Source: a virus. From it: DNA of 20,758 nucleotides. The stretch covers positions 1 to 20,758 of the IMG/VR virus record IMGVR_UViG_3300025168_000854. One strand, 5' to 3'. The notes below the pieces were generated by a model, which did not search any database, was not told the origin of the DNA, and saw only the letters and a list, made by a program, of their open reading frames with translations. The stretch's first letter is position 1. Each line of letters starts with the position of its first letter. A program made the position numbers and the translations under genes. Shown here in pieces: positions 1 through 8,187 of the stretch.

Positions 1-175
1 CAATTAAAAGCCCATCTATTTTGCCTTTATCATAAAGCATGGAAGCATTATCAATTAATACTTTAGTTTTACCTGTACCCATTTCCATAAAATAAGCATA
101 GGTTTCTTTATTCCACGATTTTTCTAAAGCAGTAGTTTGATGCTTATAAGGTTTTGTTTTAAATTTATAATTCAT
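1..175 (-). CDS. SF2/SNF2-like DNA helicase, N-terminal fragment (runs off left edge)
   Basis: The minus strand opens with ATG at 175 and stays open for 58 codons to the edge of the window. The translation has a Q-motif-like PYKHQ at residues 9-13 and a clear Walker A, MEMGTGKTKVLID (residues 30-42), in the arrangement seen at the N-terminus of DEAD/SNF2 superfamily 2 ATPases. The MGTGKT form is usual in phage SNF2/DEAD-type helicases that act on DNA. A GAAAG-like ribosome site lies about 10 bases upstream, and a sigma70-type promoter (199-226, minus) lies upstream of that, so the leader is roughly 17 bases. It is divergent from the replication operon that starts at 229. Only the first ATPase motif is visible, so SNF2, DEAD and Type III restriction-like helicases cannot be told apart. 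Confidence 0.8.
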   Translation of the reverse strand, partial: MNYKFKTKPYKHQTTALEKSWNKETYAYFMEMGTGKTKVLIDNASMLYDKGKIDGLLI

Positions 176-193
176 AATTTCTATACTTTCTGA

Positions 194-221
194 TTGACAA
201 CATAACATTTATGACTATATT
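194..221 (+). promoter_or_regulatory. Sigma70-like promoter of the replication operon
   Basis: A perfect -35 TTGACA (194-199), a 16-base spacer and -10 TATATT (216-221) are followed by seven bases, GTCAAGT, and then ATG at 229. The predicted transcription start falls on or next to this ATG, so the first gene should be leaderless. The -35 box overlaps the -10 box of the opposite promoter. Confidence 0.75.
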
Positions 222-226
222 GTCAA
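199..226 (-). promoter_or_regulatory. Sigma70-like promoter for the left-edge helicase, interlocked with the opposite promoter
   Basis: On the minus strand TTGACA (226-221), a 16-base spacer and TATGTT (204-199) point to the helicase gene. It shares the same DNA as the plus-strand promoter, so each -35 touches the other's -10. The two polymerases should exclude each other here. Confidence 0.65.
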
Positions 227-228
227 GT

Positions 229-600
229 ATGAAAGATAAAAATATTAAATCACCAACCGTATATGTTATACAAGAAATTGCTGGCACTCGAGAAGGTAGG
301 CCTAAAATTAATATTATGGGAGCAGCAGAATACGGAACATTTAAATTTTTATTACCCGAACTTTCTCAAATAATTTTTTCACCAGGTCCTTTAATTTTTA
401 AATTAAGAAAAGAATTAGCAAACTATCAGCCCACCGATCATTTATTATTGACAGGAGATCCTGCCATTATAGGTGTCGCGTGTTCTATAGTTTCTGATAT
501 AACAAACGGCAAATACAACTTACTAAAGTGGGATAAGCAAGAAAGAAAATATTATTCCATTGCTATAAACTTATACGAGAAAGGAAAAATAGATGAGTAA
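229..600 (+). CDS. Unrecognised phage protein, first gene of the replication operon
   Basis: A 123-residue protein of mixed alpha/beta character without a motif I recognise. It begins MKDKNIKSPTVYVIQE and has a hydrophobic middle rich in Pro, Gly and Leu, with DHLLLTGDPAIIGVA at about residues 71-85. The frame also has an earlier ATG at 211, but the -10 box of the promoter covers 216-221, so only the ATG at 229 can be translated from that transcript. The end overlaps the next gene by eight bases, which suggests translational coupling. Its place just before SSB, primase and helicase genes suggests an accessory replication role, but that is only context. Confidence 0.8.
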   Translation: MKDKNIKSPTVYVIQEIAGTREGRPKINIMGAAEYGTFKFLLPELSQIIFSPGPLIFKLRKELANYQPTDHLLLTGDPAIIGVACSIVSDITNGKYNLLKWDKQERKYYSIAINLYEKGKIDE

Positions 601-1147
601 TATAGATTTTGAAAAAGACCAACAAAACGTTATGCAAAAGACAACGGATGTTCAATCTTTAGCCGATCAAGTTGAGAGATTAAATAACATGCAGAAAAAA
701 CTTGAGTTGGAAGAAGAAAATATTAAAAAAACAAAAAAAGAATTAAAACATGTTTCTGTAGAAATTATTCCAACTATGATGAGTGAAATGGGTTTGTCTC
801 ATTTGAAACTTATGGATGGATCTTCTGTAGATGTTAAACCTGATTATAAAGCCAGCATCACTATAGCAAATAGAGAAGCTGCTTTTAACTGGCTTCGTGA
901 CAATGGATTAGGTGATATTATTAAAAATGATATTACTGTATCTTTTGGCAAAAACGAAGAAAACAAGGCGGCAGATTATGCTGCCCTTGCACAAGAGCGT
1001 GGGTATCAACCGACACAAAAGTTGAAGGTTGAGCCCATGACTCTAAAAGCGCTCGTCCGTGAGCGTATCGAGGCAGGTAAAGACATGCCAACGGAACTTT
1101 TCAGCGTATATGTTGAAAATAAAACAACAATAAAAGGAAAACAATAA
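593..1147 (+). CDS. Phage protein with N-terminal coiled coil, function unknown
   Basis: A 184-residue protein. Residues about 15-55 are rich in Glu, Lys, Gln and Leu and read as a coiled coil; the rest is a compact domain with IANREAAFNWLRDNG and a C-terminal segment MTLKALVRERIEAG. I associate this type of protein with early regions of podo- and siphoviruses, often next to an SSB-like gene, but I cannot name a family. The start overlaps the end of the preceding gene, and the stop is one base before the next start region, so it belongs to the replication operon. A structural scaffold-like or DNA-replication accessory role is possible; neither is shown by the sequence. Confidence 0.82.
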   Translation: MSNIDFEKDQQNVMQKTTDVQSLADQVERLNNMQKKLELEEENIKKTKKELKHVSVEIIPTMMSEMGLSHLKLMDGSSVDVKPDYKASITIANREAAFNWLRDNGLGDIIKNDITVSFGKNEENKAADYAALAQERGYQPTQKLKVEPMTLKALVRERIEAGKDMPTELFSVYVENKTTIKGKQ

Positions 1148-1148
1148 A

Positions 1149-1925
1149 ATGACAAAAGAAGGAAACACGACAGAAGTAGAAAAAAGAAAAGGAGGAGCAT
1201 TAGCAATCAATATGTTTGAAGCTGATGCAGACAAAGGTTCTCAAAACATAACGCAGGAAGATCTTGCGTTACCTTTTTTAAAAGTTTTGATGCCACTATC
1301 TCCTGAAGTTAATAAAAGAGATGGTAAATATGTTGAGGGGGCAGAACCTGGCATGATTTTTAACAGCGTCACTAAAGAACTTTTTGACGGTGCTAAAGGT
1401 ATAAATGTATTACCATGTCATTATCTAAAACAATATGTAGAATGGCAAGATCGTGGAACCAGTAGTGGCTCTCCAGTAGCAATCCATAAAGCAAATAGTG
1501 ATATTGTGAGTACAACTACTCGCGATAAATCTTTTAAAGATAGATTGCCAAGTGGAAATTATCTTGAAACAACAGCTAATCATTTTGTAGTTGTTTTAGG
1601 AGACTCACCGCAAACAGCTTTAATTTCTATGAAATCGACATCATTGTCGGTTAGTAGAAAATGGCTTACAACGATGATGGGTCTTAAACTACAGGGTAAA
1701 AATGGCTTATTCACACCACCAACATATAGCCACATTTATAATCTAAAAACTGTTCAAATGACTAACGACAAAGGAACATGGTTTGGATGGACTTATTCTA
1801 AAGTTGGTCCGATTGAAGATGCTTCTACTTATAAAATGGCTAAAGACTTCTCCGAAAGACTTACCAAGGATGAAGTACAAGTTAAACACGGCTCTGAAGA
1901 ATCAAAAAGCGATTCACCTTATTAA
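1149..1925 (+). CDS. Candidate single-stranded DNA-binding or recombination accessory protein
   Basis: A 258-residue protein that starts after a Glu/Lys-rich segment. It has a mid-region typical of a beta-rich fold (alternating hydrophobic strands such as ANHFVVVLGD and SHIYNLKTVQM) and an acidic/polar tail (KHGSEESKSDSPY). An acidic flexible C-terminus after a beta domain, and a place directly before the primase and helicase genes, are what one expects of phage SSB-like proteins. No diagnostic SSB motif is visible, so the function is inferred from context and architecture. It is separated from the primase gene by a 68-base gap with two hairpins, which may set different expression levels for this abundant-type protein and the enzymes downstream. 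Confidence 0.85.
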   Translation: MTKEGNTTEVEKRKGGALAINMFEADADKGSQNITQEDLALPFLKVLMPLSPEVNKRDGKYVEGAEPGMIFNSVTKELFDGAKGINVLPCHYLKQYVEWQDRGTSSGSPVAIHKANSDIVSTTTRDKSFKDRLPSGNYLETTANHFVVVLGDSPQTALISMKSTSLSVSRKWLTTMMGLKLQGKNGLFTPPTYSHIYNLKTVQMTNDKGTWFGWTYSKVGPIEDASTYKMAKDFSERLTKDEVQVKHGSEESKSDSPY

Positions 1926-1929
1926 TCAT

Positions 1930-1984
1930 CTAGCTTGGCTAGATTCCTAGGATTGGGCGTGGAAGCGAGAGTGAAAACGCCCAA
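1930..1984 (+). promoter_or_regulatory. Two intercistronic hairpins between the SSB-like gene and the primase gene
   Basis: CTAGC at 1930-1934 pairs with GCTAG at 1938-1942 around a 3-base loop. TTGGGCGT at 1953-1960 pairs with ACGCCCAA at 1977-1984 around a 16-base loop. No T-run follows, so this is not a classic intrinsic terminator. An mRNA-stability or partial attenuation element is more likely. The gap is the only one longer than about 20 bases in the operon from 229 to 7276. Confidence 0.45.
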
Positions 1985-1993
1985 GACAAAATT

Positions 1994-3538
1994 ATGAGTA
2001 TGAAATTAGTGGTTAATAATAAAATGAGTATAGATAAATTTAAAGAAATATTTAAAGGATTAGAACGTGCTCATGGTTGTACTAAAGTAAGTGAACCTGT
2101 AGCCGATGGTGTCAAATTAAAAGGCCAATCATTTGTTGTAAGGCAGCCTGTAACAGATGATCTTTGGTTAAAGCATTTAAAAGGGTCTCAAAGTTTAGGA
2201 ATTATTCCCATTAATGATGATAACCAATGTATATGGGGGTGTGTAGACATTGATTCATACGCAGGCTTTGATCACAAAAAATTAATAGAACAAATAAAAC
2301 AATTAAAATTACCTTTAATAGTATGTCGCTCTAAAAGTGGGGGCGCACACGTCTTTCTCTTTACCATCGAACCCGTTTCTGCAGAAAGAATGAGAGATAA
2401 ACTTACGGAGATAAAAACAGCACTAGGTTACGGAGGATCAGAGGTCTTTCCAAAACAAATAAAATTAAAATCACACGATGATACAGGAAATTTTTTAAAC
2501 TTACCATACTTTAATGGTGATCAATCAACACGATATGCTTTTAAAGGTGATGGAGAAGCAGCAACTCTTTCAGAATTTTACGAATTGTATGATTATGTTA
2601 AGCAAAAAGATATTAAAAAAATAAAAATCGAAAGACCTAAATCAGAATATGATGATGCACCACCTTGTATTGAACTTATGTCCATGAACAAAGTTCTTGA
2701 AGGAGACAAGGGAGGAGGCAGAGATAATGCTCTTTTTCATTATGCGGTCTATGCAAAAAAGAAATGGCCTAGTGAGTGGAAAACTCAAATAACTTTATTT
2801 AATGCTGCTTCGTGTGAACCTCCATACGAAGAAGCAGGTGTAGCAAGAATTATAGCTCAACATGAGAAAAAAGAATGGGGATACAAATGTAACGACGTTC
2901 CTATGTGTAATCTTTGTGATAAAAAATTATGTAGAACTAGAAAGTTTGGAATAGGAGATGAAATTGTATTTCCTGCATTGACGGATTTACAAAAAATTAA
3001 ATTAGAAAAACCTTATTATTATCTTAATGTTGATGGAGAAAGATTACATTTAGAAAATGTTAAATTTTTAAAACAACAAAGTTTATTTCAAGAAGCATGT
3101 ATGGAACAGTTAGATTTTAAACCACCTACTGTTAAACCTAAAGACTGGGACACCATTATCAATCCACTGATGAAGAACCACGAACCTGTGGAGCCACCAG
3201 AGGGTGTAACAACTCCAGATCAATTAAGAAATCATTTAGAAGAATTTTGTTTAAACAGACACATAGGTTCTGATGCTAGTGATCTTAAAAGAGGAGGAGT
3301 GTGGTCTAACGGAGGATACCATCATTTTGTGTTCAGTATGTTTTATAGTAAATTTTTAATTAGACAACGATGGGAAATAAATTATCAACGAACCGCACAA
3401 ATGTTAAAGGATCATTGTAATTGTGATGATAAGAAAAGAGTGGGTAAAGAACGAATTTCAGTTTTTACAGTGAAAGAATTTGACAAGAAAAAAGAAAATT
3501 ATGAACAAAAAGAATTAAAACCTACGGATGTATTTTAA
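1994..3538 (+). CDS. Archaeo-eukaryotic-type primase (AEP, TOTE-like) with zinc-binding segment
   Basis: A 514-residue DNA primase or primase-polymerase. The N-terminal AEP core shows the metal-binding DxD pair in CVDIDSY (D85, D87), the nucleotide-binding SGGAH motif (115-119) and EVFPKQ followed by GNFLNLPY. Together these match the AEP branch also found in TOTE conflict systems, including the lead-in VTDDLWLKHLKG. A helical PriCT-like part (about 243-295) follows, then a four-Cys zinc site C299, C305, C308, C313. The last 180 residues are unassigned. The stop overlaps the start of the SF1 helicase gene (TAATG), so the two proteins are coupled and probably work together at the fork. A second in-frame ATG at 2000 would remove only two residues. 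Confidence 0.85.
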   Translation: MSMKLVVNNKMSIDKFKEIFKGLERAHGCTKVSEPVADGVKLKGQSFVVRQPVTDDLWLKHLKGSQSLGIIPINDDNQCIWGCVDIDSYAGFDHKKLIEQIKQLKLPLIVCRSKSGGAHVFLFTIEPVSAERMRDKLTEIKTALGYGGSEVFPKQIKLKSHDDTGNFLNLPYFNGDQSTRYAFKGDGEAATLSEFYELYDYVKQKDIKKIKIERPKSEYDDAPPCIELMSMNKVLEGDKGGGRDNALFHYAVYAKKKWPSEWKTQITLFNAASCEPPYEEAGVARIIAQHEKKEWGYKCNDVPMCNLCDKKLCRTRKFGIGDEIVFPALTDLQKIKLEKPYYYLNVDGERLHLENVKFLKQQSLFQEACMEQLDFKPPTVKPKDWDTIINPLMKNHEPVEPPEGVTTPDQLRNHLEEFCLNRHIGSDASDLKRGGVWSNGGYHHFVFSMFYSKFLIRQRWEINYQRTAQMLKDHCNCDDKKRVGKERISVFTVKEFDKKKENYEQKELKPTDVF

Positions 3539-5031
3539 TGAGAACAATAGTATTAGGACCACCAGGTACAGGAAAGACTACAACTCTATTAAATAAAGTT
3601 GATAGTTATTTAAAAAAAACAGACCCCACTAAAATTGGTTATTTTGCTTTTACACAAAAAGCTGCGAATCATGCCAGAGATGAAGCCATTAAAAAATTTA
3701 ATTTAACTGAAGAGGATCTTCCTTATTTCAGAACAATACATTCACTAGCCTTTAGAAAATTAGGACTTAAAAAAGATCAAGTTATGCAATCAAGTCATTA
3801 CAAAGATCTTGGAAAGAAAATTGGATTTCCAGTCTCGTATGCATCACATCAAGAAGATCATGGTATATTTACTTCTGATAGTGAGTATCTCCAAATAATT
3901 CAACTAGCTCAACTTAGAAATATTACACCCGAACAACAATATAATAGAAAAGAACACACTCAGGATTTAGAATTTGATAAATTAAATATTATTTCTAATG
4001 AACTGCGGAGATACAAAAAAGAATATAACTTAATTGATTATAACGACATGATTTTAAATTTTATAAAATCAGATTTATCCCCTAAGTTTGATGTAGTATT
4101 TATTGATGAGGCTCAGGATTTATCTCCTATGCAATGGGATATGGCAAAATCTATTTGGAAAAAAACCAAAGATTCTTTTATTGCAGGAGATGACGACCAG
4201 GCTATCTTTAAATGGGCTGGCGCTGATGTAGATTCTTTTATAGCTTTACAGGATCAGATGATTAATCTTCCATTAACACAATCACATCGAGTACCTATTA
4301 AAGTCCATCAAATAGCAATGGGAATTATAAATAGAATTAAACATCGAATTAATAAAACATGGAAACCAAAAACTAATGAGGGTGGTTTGCACAGACATTT
4401 TGAAGTTGATTCAGTAGATATGTCCTCAGGTGAATGGTTGGTTTTAGCCAGAACCAAACACATGCTTCAAGACATAGAAGATATTTTATATCGAAAAGGA
4501 TTATATTATAAAACTAAAAATAAACGTAATTACGAAAAAGATATTCAAGATTCAGCTATTAACTGGGAACACCTGAGAAAAGGACAACCTTTAACTTATA
4601 AACAAGTAGAAAAAATTTATGGATATATGTCACCTAATCATGCTGATAAGTCTTCGCTCTATGGAATGACCAAAGGAGCTTTTTACAACATAGACCAGCT
4701 AACTAAAGATTTTGGTTTAAGCACAAACAAAGTTTGGTATGAAGCTTTTGATGATGCTGGATCAAGACGTGTGGAATATTTAAGAAAAATGCGAGCGAAT
4801 GGTGAACAATTAAATAAAGAACCAAGAATAGAACTTTCAACTATTCACGCAGCCAAAGGAGGCGAGTCACAGAACGTAGTTCTTCTTACTGATCTTACTA
4901 AAACAACACTTGATGGTTATGAAAAAAATCCAGACGATGAGAGTCGTTTGTTTTATGTAGGAGCAACACGAACTAAAGAAAATCTACACATCATAGAACC
5001 CAAACAATATAACAAAGGATTTAATATATGA
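3538..5031 (+). CDS. UvrD/Rep-like superfamily 1 DNA helicase
   Basis: A 497-residue helicase with the SF1A motif set in order: Walker A GPPGTGKT (7-14), motif Ia region FAFTQKAA, Walker B with DEAQD (190-194), motif III GDDDQAIFKWAGA (217-229), motif IV TQSHRVP (247-253), motif V TIHAAKGGES and motif VI SRLFYVGATRTKENL. These define a 3'-5' ATP-dependent translocase of the UvrD/Rep/PcrA kind. It is shorter than UvrD (about 720 residues), as usual for phage forms with reduced 1B/2B insertions. The start overlaps the primase stop and the end overlaps the DUF3310 gene. No DnaB-like replicative helicase is seen in the window, so this enzyme or the left-edge SF2 helicase may serve the fork. Confidence 0.93.
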   Translation: MRTIVLGPPGTGKTTTLLNKVDSYLKKTDPTKIGYFAFTQKAANHARDEAIKKFNLTEEDLPYFRTIHSLAFRKLGLKKDQVMQSSHYKDLGKKIGFPVSYASHQEDHGIFTSDSEYLQIIQLAQLRNITPEQQYNRKEHTQDLEFDKLNIISNELRRYKKEYNLIDYNDMILNFIKSDLSPKFDVVFIDEAQDLSPMQWDMAKSIWKKTKDSFIAGDDDQAIFKWAGADVDSFIALQDQMINLPLTQSHRVPIKVHQIAMGIINRIKHRINKTWKPKTNEGGLHRHFEVDSVDMSSGEWLVLARTKHMLQDIEDILYRKGLYYKTKNKRNYEKDIQDSAINWEHLRKGQPLTYKQVEKIYGYMSPNHADKSSLYGMTKGAFYNIDQLTKDFGLSTNKVWYEAFDDAGSRRVEYLRKMRANGEQLNKEPRIELSTIHAAKGGESQNVVLLTDLTKTTLDGYEKNPDDESRLFYVGATRTKENLHIIEPKQYNKGFNI

Positions 5032-5426
5032 GCGCATACGATAAGCAAGTCGGAGGATCCCATTATAAAAATATGGAGATGCAGCCAAGTGAATTTATAA
5101 ACAAGAACAAATTGCTTTTTGCAGAAGGAAATGCTATTAAATATATCTGCAGACACGCACATAAAGGAGAGGTTCAAGATCTAGAAAAAGCAAAGCATTA
5201 TATAGATATGATTATTGAAAGAGATTACAAAATTCAAACCAAAGACCCAGACATGACTCCTATGACCGAAGAAGAAGAGTATCGTAATGCGGGTATTACT
5301 AAAGAAGATGCAGAAAGAACTTACCCTCCAAAAAATTCTTGGGGAATGATTAAACCACCTGAAACATCCAATGCAGATTGGATTAAAGGCTATAAAAAAT
5401 GGAAGAAAGATTGTCCGCATAACTAA
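5028..5426 (+). CDS. DUF3310 phage protein
   Basis: A 132-residue protein whose first 65 residues carry the DUF3310 signature: KQVGGSHYKNMEMQPSEFI, then GNAIKYICRHAHKG and a helix LEKAKHYIDMIIE. DUF3310 proteins are common in phage replication or nucleotide-metabolism clusters and are sometimes labelled nucleotide kinase, but no kinase motif is present and the biochemical role is not settled. The C-terminal half is longer than in minimal members and ends with NADWIKGYKKWKKDCPHN. It overlaps the helicase stop by four bases and the polymerase start by one base, so it is an integral member of the replication operon. Confidence 0.88.
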   Translation: MSAYDKQVGGSHYKNMEMQPSEFINKNKLLFAEGNAIKYICRHAHKGEVQDLEKAKHYIDMIIERDYKIQTKDPDMTPMTEEEEYRNAGITKEDAERTYPPKNSWGMIKPPETSNADWIKGYKKWKKDCPHN

Positions 5427-7276
5427 TGCAGATACCACTATTTAAACCACAAACCGAATGGTTACCGCCAGAAAATTTTCCTGACTTATCTGCGTACGAT
5501 GAAATTTCAATAGACTTAGAAACGAAAGATCCCGATTTAATTAAAATGGGATCAGGTTCAATTGTAGGTAGAGGAGACGTAACGGGTATAGCAGTAGCTG
5601 TTAAAGATTGGTGTGGGTATTATCCTATTGCTCACGAAGGTGGCGGCAACATGGATCGTAAAAAAGTATTAAAATGGTTTCAAGAAGTATTAAAAACATC
5701 ATCCATTAAAATTTTCCACAACGCCATGTATGACGTGTGTTGGATACGAGCGCTCGGTTTAAGTATTAACGGTAAAATAGTCGACACGATGATTGCATCG
5801 GCTTTGGTTGATGAAAATCAAATGCGTTATGACTTAAACAATTGTGCTAAACGATATACTGGAAAAGGAAAAAATGAAACAGAATTATATGAAGCTGCGA
5901 AAAGTTGGGGAGTTGACCCCAAGGCAGAAATGTATAAACTACCTGCCATTTATGTTGGTGCATACGCAGAAAAAGATGCAGAAATTACATTAGCACTTTG
6001 GCAAGAACTTAAAAAAGAAATAGATCATCAAGATATAAATTCAATTATGGATATGGAAACAGAATTATTTCCATGTTTAGTTGACATGAGGTTTCTCGGC
6101 GTGCGTGTAAATGAAGAACAAGCAGCGAAAGAAAAGTCAACATTAGTAGAACAGGAGAAAAAGTTATTAACAGAAGTAAAAAAAGAAACAGAAGTCGAGG
6201 TACAAATTTGGGCGGCCAGATCTATTGCTGAAGTGTTTGATAAATTAAAACTTCCTTATGATCGCACAGAAAAAACCAAAGCTCCTAGCTTTACTAAAAA
6301 CTTCTTAATAAATCACCCCCACCCACTAGTGAAAAAAATAGCCCGAGCCAGAGAAATTAACAAAGCTCATACCACATTTATTGATACCATATTAAAACAT
6401 ACTCACAAAGGAAGAATTCATGCTGATATCAATCAGTTACGTGGAGACAATGGAGGAACGGTCACTGGACGATTTAGTTATAGTAACCCGAATCTTCAAC
6501 AAATTCCTGCACGAGACAAGGATCTCGGACCACGGATAAGAGCTTTATTTATCCCTGAGGAAGGCCATAGATGGGGTTGTTTTGACTATTCTCAACAAGA
6601 GCCTAGACTGGTAGTGCATTATGCTTCTTTACAGAAACTCTATGGAGTTGAAGAGGTTTTAGAGGCCTATCGTGATGGAGACGCAGACTTTCACAATATT
6701 GTTGCTGATATGGCAGAGATACCTAGATCGCAGGCCAAGACTATAAACCTTGGTCTGTTCTATGGTATGGGTAAGAATAAATTACAAGCAGAACTCGGAG
6801 TAAGTAAAGAGAAAGCTGATGAATTATTTAAAAAATATCACGCTAAGGTTCCTTTTGTAAAACACCTTATGGATAATGTAATGCAACGTGCCCAGAACTC
6901 TGGAAAAATAAGAACATTACTTGGAAGACTATGTCGTTTTCCTTTGTGGGAACCTAATTCATTCGGAATTCATAAAGCATTATCCCATGAAGCAGCGCTC
7001 GCGGAACACGGACCAGGGATTAAAAGAGCTTTTACTTACAAAGCTTTAAATAAATTGATTCAAGGCTCCGCTGCGGACATGACAAAACAAGCAATGATAG
7101 AATTACATAAAGTGGGAATAGTTCCGCATATACAAGTTCACGATGAATTAGATATATCAGTAAATTCACCAGCGCACGCAGAACACATAAAAAGTGTTAT
7201 GGAGGATGCAGTTACTCTTGAAGTTCCCAATAAAGTAGACTATGAATCGGGTACAAACTGGGGTAACATAAAATAG
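5426..7276 (+). CDS. polA: Family A DNA polymerase with 3'-5' exonuclease (Leu762 type)
   Basis: A 616-residue replicative polymerase. The DnaQ-like proofreading domain has Exo I IDLET (D30, E32), Exo II HNAMYD (N99, D103) and Exo III YAEKDAE (Y180, D184), so proofreading should be active. The polymerase domain has TGRFS (347-351), motif A FDYSQQEPR (D387), motif B R434, K438, L442, Y446 and motif C VHDE (H572-E574). There is no 5'-3' nuclease domain, as in T7-like enzymes. Residue L442 is equivalent to E. coli Phe762, a position that varies (Phe, Tyr, Leu) among marine viral PolA and is proposed to track replication style. The gene ends the operon and is followed by a strong AGGAGG ribosome site for the next small gene. 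Confidence 0.96.
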   Translation: MQIPLFKPQTEWLPPENFPDLSAYDEISIDLETKDPDLIKMGSGSIVGRGDVTGIAVAVKDWCGYYPIAHEGGGNMDRKKVLKWFQEVLKTSSIKIFHNAMYDVCWIRALGLSINGKIVDTMIASALVDENQMRYDLNNCAKRYTGKGKNETELYEAAKSWGVDPKAEMYKLPAIYVGAYAEKDAEITLALWQELKKEIDHQDINSIMDMETELFPCLVDMRFLGVRVNEEQAAKEKSTLVEQEKKLLTEVKKETEVEVQIWAARSIAEVFDKLKLPYDRTEKTKAPSFTKNFLINHPHPLVKKIARAREINKAHTTFIDTILKHTHKGRIHADINQLRGDNGGTVTGRFSYSNPNLQQIPARDKDLGPRIRALFIPEEGHRWGCFDYSQQEPRLVVHYASLQKLYGVEEVLEAYRDGDADFHNIVADMAEIPRSQAKTINLGLFYGMGKNKLQAELGVSKEKADELFKKYHAKVPFVKHLMDNVMQRAQNSGKIRTLLGRLCRFPLWEPNSFGIHKALSHEAALAEHGPGIKRAFTYKALNKLIQGSAADMTKQAMIELHKVGIVPHIQVHDELDISVNSPAHAEHIKSVMEDAVTLEVPNKVDYESGTNWGNIK

Positions 7277-7284
7277 GAGGAAAC

Positions 7285-7380
7285 ATGAATATATTAGATC
7301 AAATAAATCACCTATGGACAGATCACAAAAAACTAGTGATTGGTGCTGTAGTGGTTATCATTATTTTAGCAATCGCATAA
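7285..7380 (+). CDS. 31-residue single-pass membrane protein
   Basis: A short ORF below the usual size cut-off, with a full AGGAGG Shine-Dalgarno four bases upstream of ATG, the best in the window. The product has a polar N-terminal half (MNILDQINHLWTDHKK) and a C-terminal hydrophobic segment LVIGAVVVIIILAIA, so it is probably a small tail-anchored or N-out membrane protein. Tiny membrane proteins are common in phage early/middle operons and can act as lysis or superinfection factors; no specific role can be assigned. Confidence 0.65.
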   Translation: MNILDQINHLWTDHKKLVIGAVVVIIILAIA

Positions 7381-7396
7381 TAGGATTATATGTTAA

Positions 7397-8044
7397 ATGG
7401 CATATTTAAACGCAAACATACCTGCAACGTATGCGCAGGTAAGAAGGGAATATCTCTATGACCTTACCGGACATGTGGGAGAAGCTGAAGACTGCCTCAT
7501 CTTTGGGATGGCATCGATTACAGGGCGCGCTATACTCTTTCATGCAATTATGGAAAATGGTGCTATCTTCTATCGTTTACCGATTTCTGCCTTTATCCAG
7601 CGAGGCTTTGATGTCAAAAAAGTTCCTCGGCCTAGACTTGACGAGTTGGAGCTTTGGAATAGTTTTAGTTACTATCCTGCTATTACTACTTACGATATTT
7701 TAGACGGCCAACACGGTAAATACATAGGTAAAGACAAAAAATGGTATCACGGTCATTATCTTTTTACGGTTGACTGGGCACATCCAGAGAGTAATATAGT
7801 CGATACAGATCATTCTGAAATACCGCACGAACATAAGTGCGCACACATCCTCGAGCTAGATGATGGTAATTATGCAGCACAACCTAATAATAGATTAATT
7901 TGGGATATCCCATCTTTTACAGTCAAAGATAATATACCAGATTATAAAGTTCAAACCAGTGAATGGAATGTAGAAGACTCGGGTAAATGGAGAACAGAAG
8001 ATACGGATAATTTCTTTTACGAAATTGAGGAAAAGAAAAAATGA
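7397..8044 (+). CDS. Unrecognised phage protein, 215 residues
   Basis: A soluble-looking mixed protein without a known signature. It is rich in aromatic residues and His, including GKDKKWYHGHYLFTVDWAHP near the middle, HSEIPHEHKCAHILE after it and an acidic/Lys tail. The His- and Trp-rich middle could bind metal or carbohydrate, but that is a guess. A second ATG at 7458 in another frame opens an 81-codon hydrophobic shadow ORF that I do not accept. The stop overlaps the start of the Cys-rich peptide gene by ATGA, so the two are probably translated together. Confidence 0.85.
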   Translation: MAYLNANIPATYAQVRREYLYDLTGHVGEAEDCLIFGMASITGRAILFHAIMENGAIFYRLPISAFIQRGFDVKKVPRPRLDELELWNSFSYYPAITTYDILDGQHGKYIGKDKKWYHGHYLFTVDWAHPESNIVDTDHSEIPHEHKCAHILELDDGNYAAQPNNRLIWDIPSFTVKDNIPDYKVQTSEWNVEDSGKWRTEDTDNFFYEIEEKKK

Positions 8045-8187
8045 GTAAATGTAAAGATTGTTTTTGTAATTGTCACTGTAATGTTAACGGACATTCAGAC
8101 AATACTGGCGTTTGTCCGTGTGAGAAATGTAATTGTAATCCTCAAGGAGCTACAGTAAACAACGATGAGTGTCTCTCATGCCAATAG
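8041..8187 (+). CDS. Metallothionein-like Cys-rich peptide, 48 residues
   Basis: The translation has 11 Cys among 48 residues: C4, C7, C9, C11, C13, C25, C27, C30, C32, C44, C47. The pattern is CxxCxCxCxC, a spacer with H12 and H18, CxCxxCxC, then CxxC. There is no signal peptide, no aromatic core except F8, and Asn and Asp fill the gaps. This is the hallmark of a thiolate metal-cluster peptide such as a metallothionein, although it matches no named family that I recall. The ATG overlaps the upstream stop (ATGA), which supports real translation. A cluster-binding zinc peptide or a redox buffer is possible. A chance ORF with this Cys spacing is unlikely. Confidence 0.7.
   Translation: MSKCKDCFCNCHCNVNGHSDNTGVCPCEKCNCNPQGATVNNDECLSCQ

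Noticed and set aside
211-228. Upstream ATG (211) as start of the first operon gene
   Set aside because: The ATG lies before the -10 box of the promoter at 216-221, so it would not be on the transcript; ATG 229 fits.
4953-5438. Minus-strand frames over the helicase end and DUF3310 gene
   Set aside because: They are shadows of strong plus-strand genes with recognised motifs.
7458-7703. 81-codon hydrophobic frame inside the 7397 gene
   Set aside because: No ribosome site, and the 7397 frame has a better protein character and an ATGA-coupled stop.
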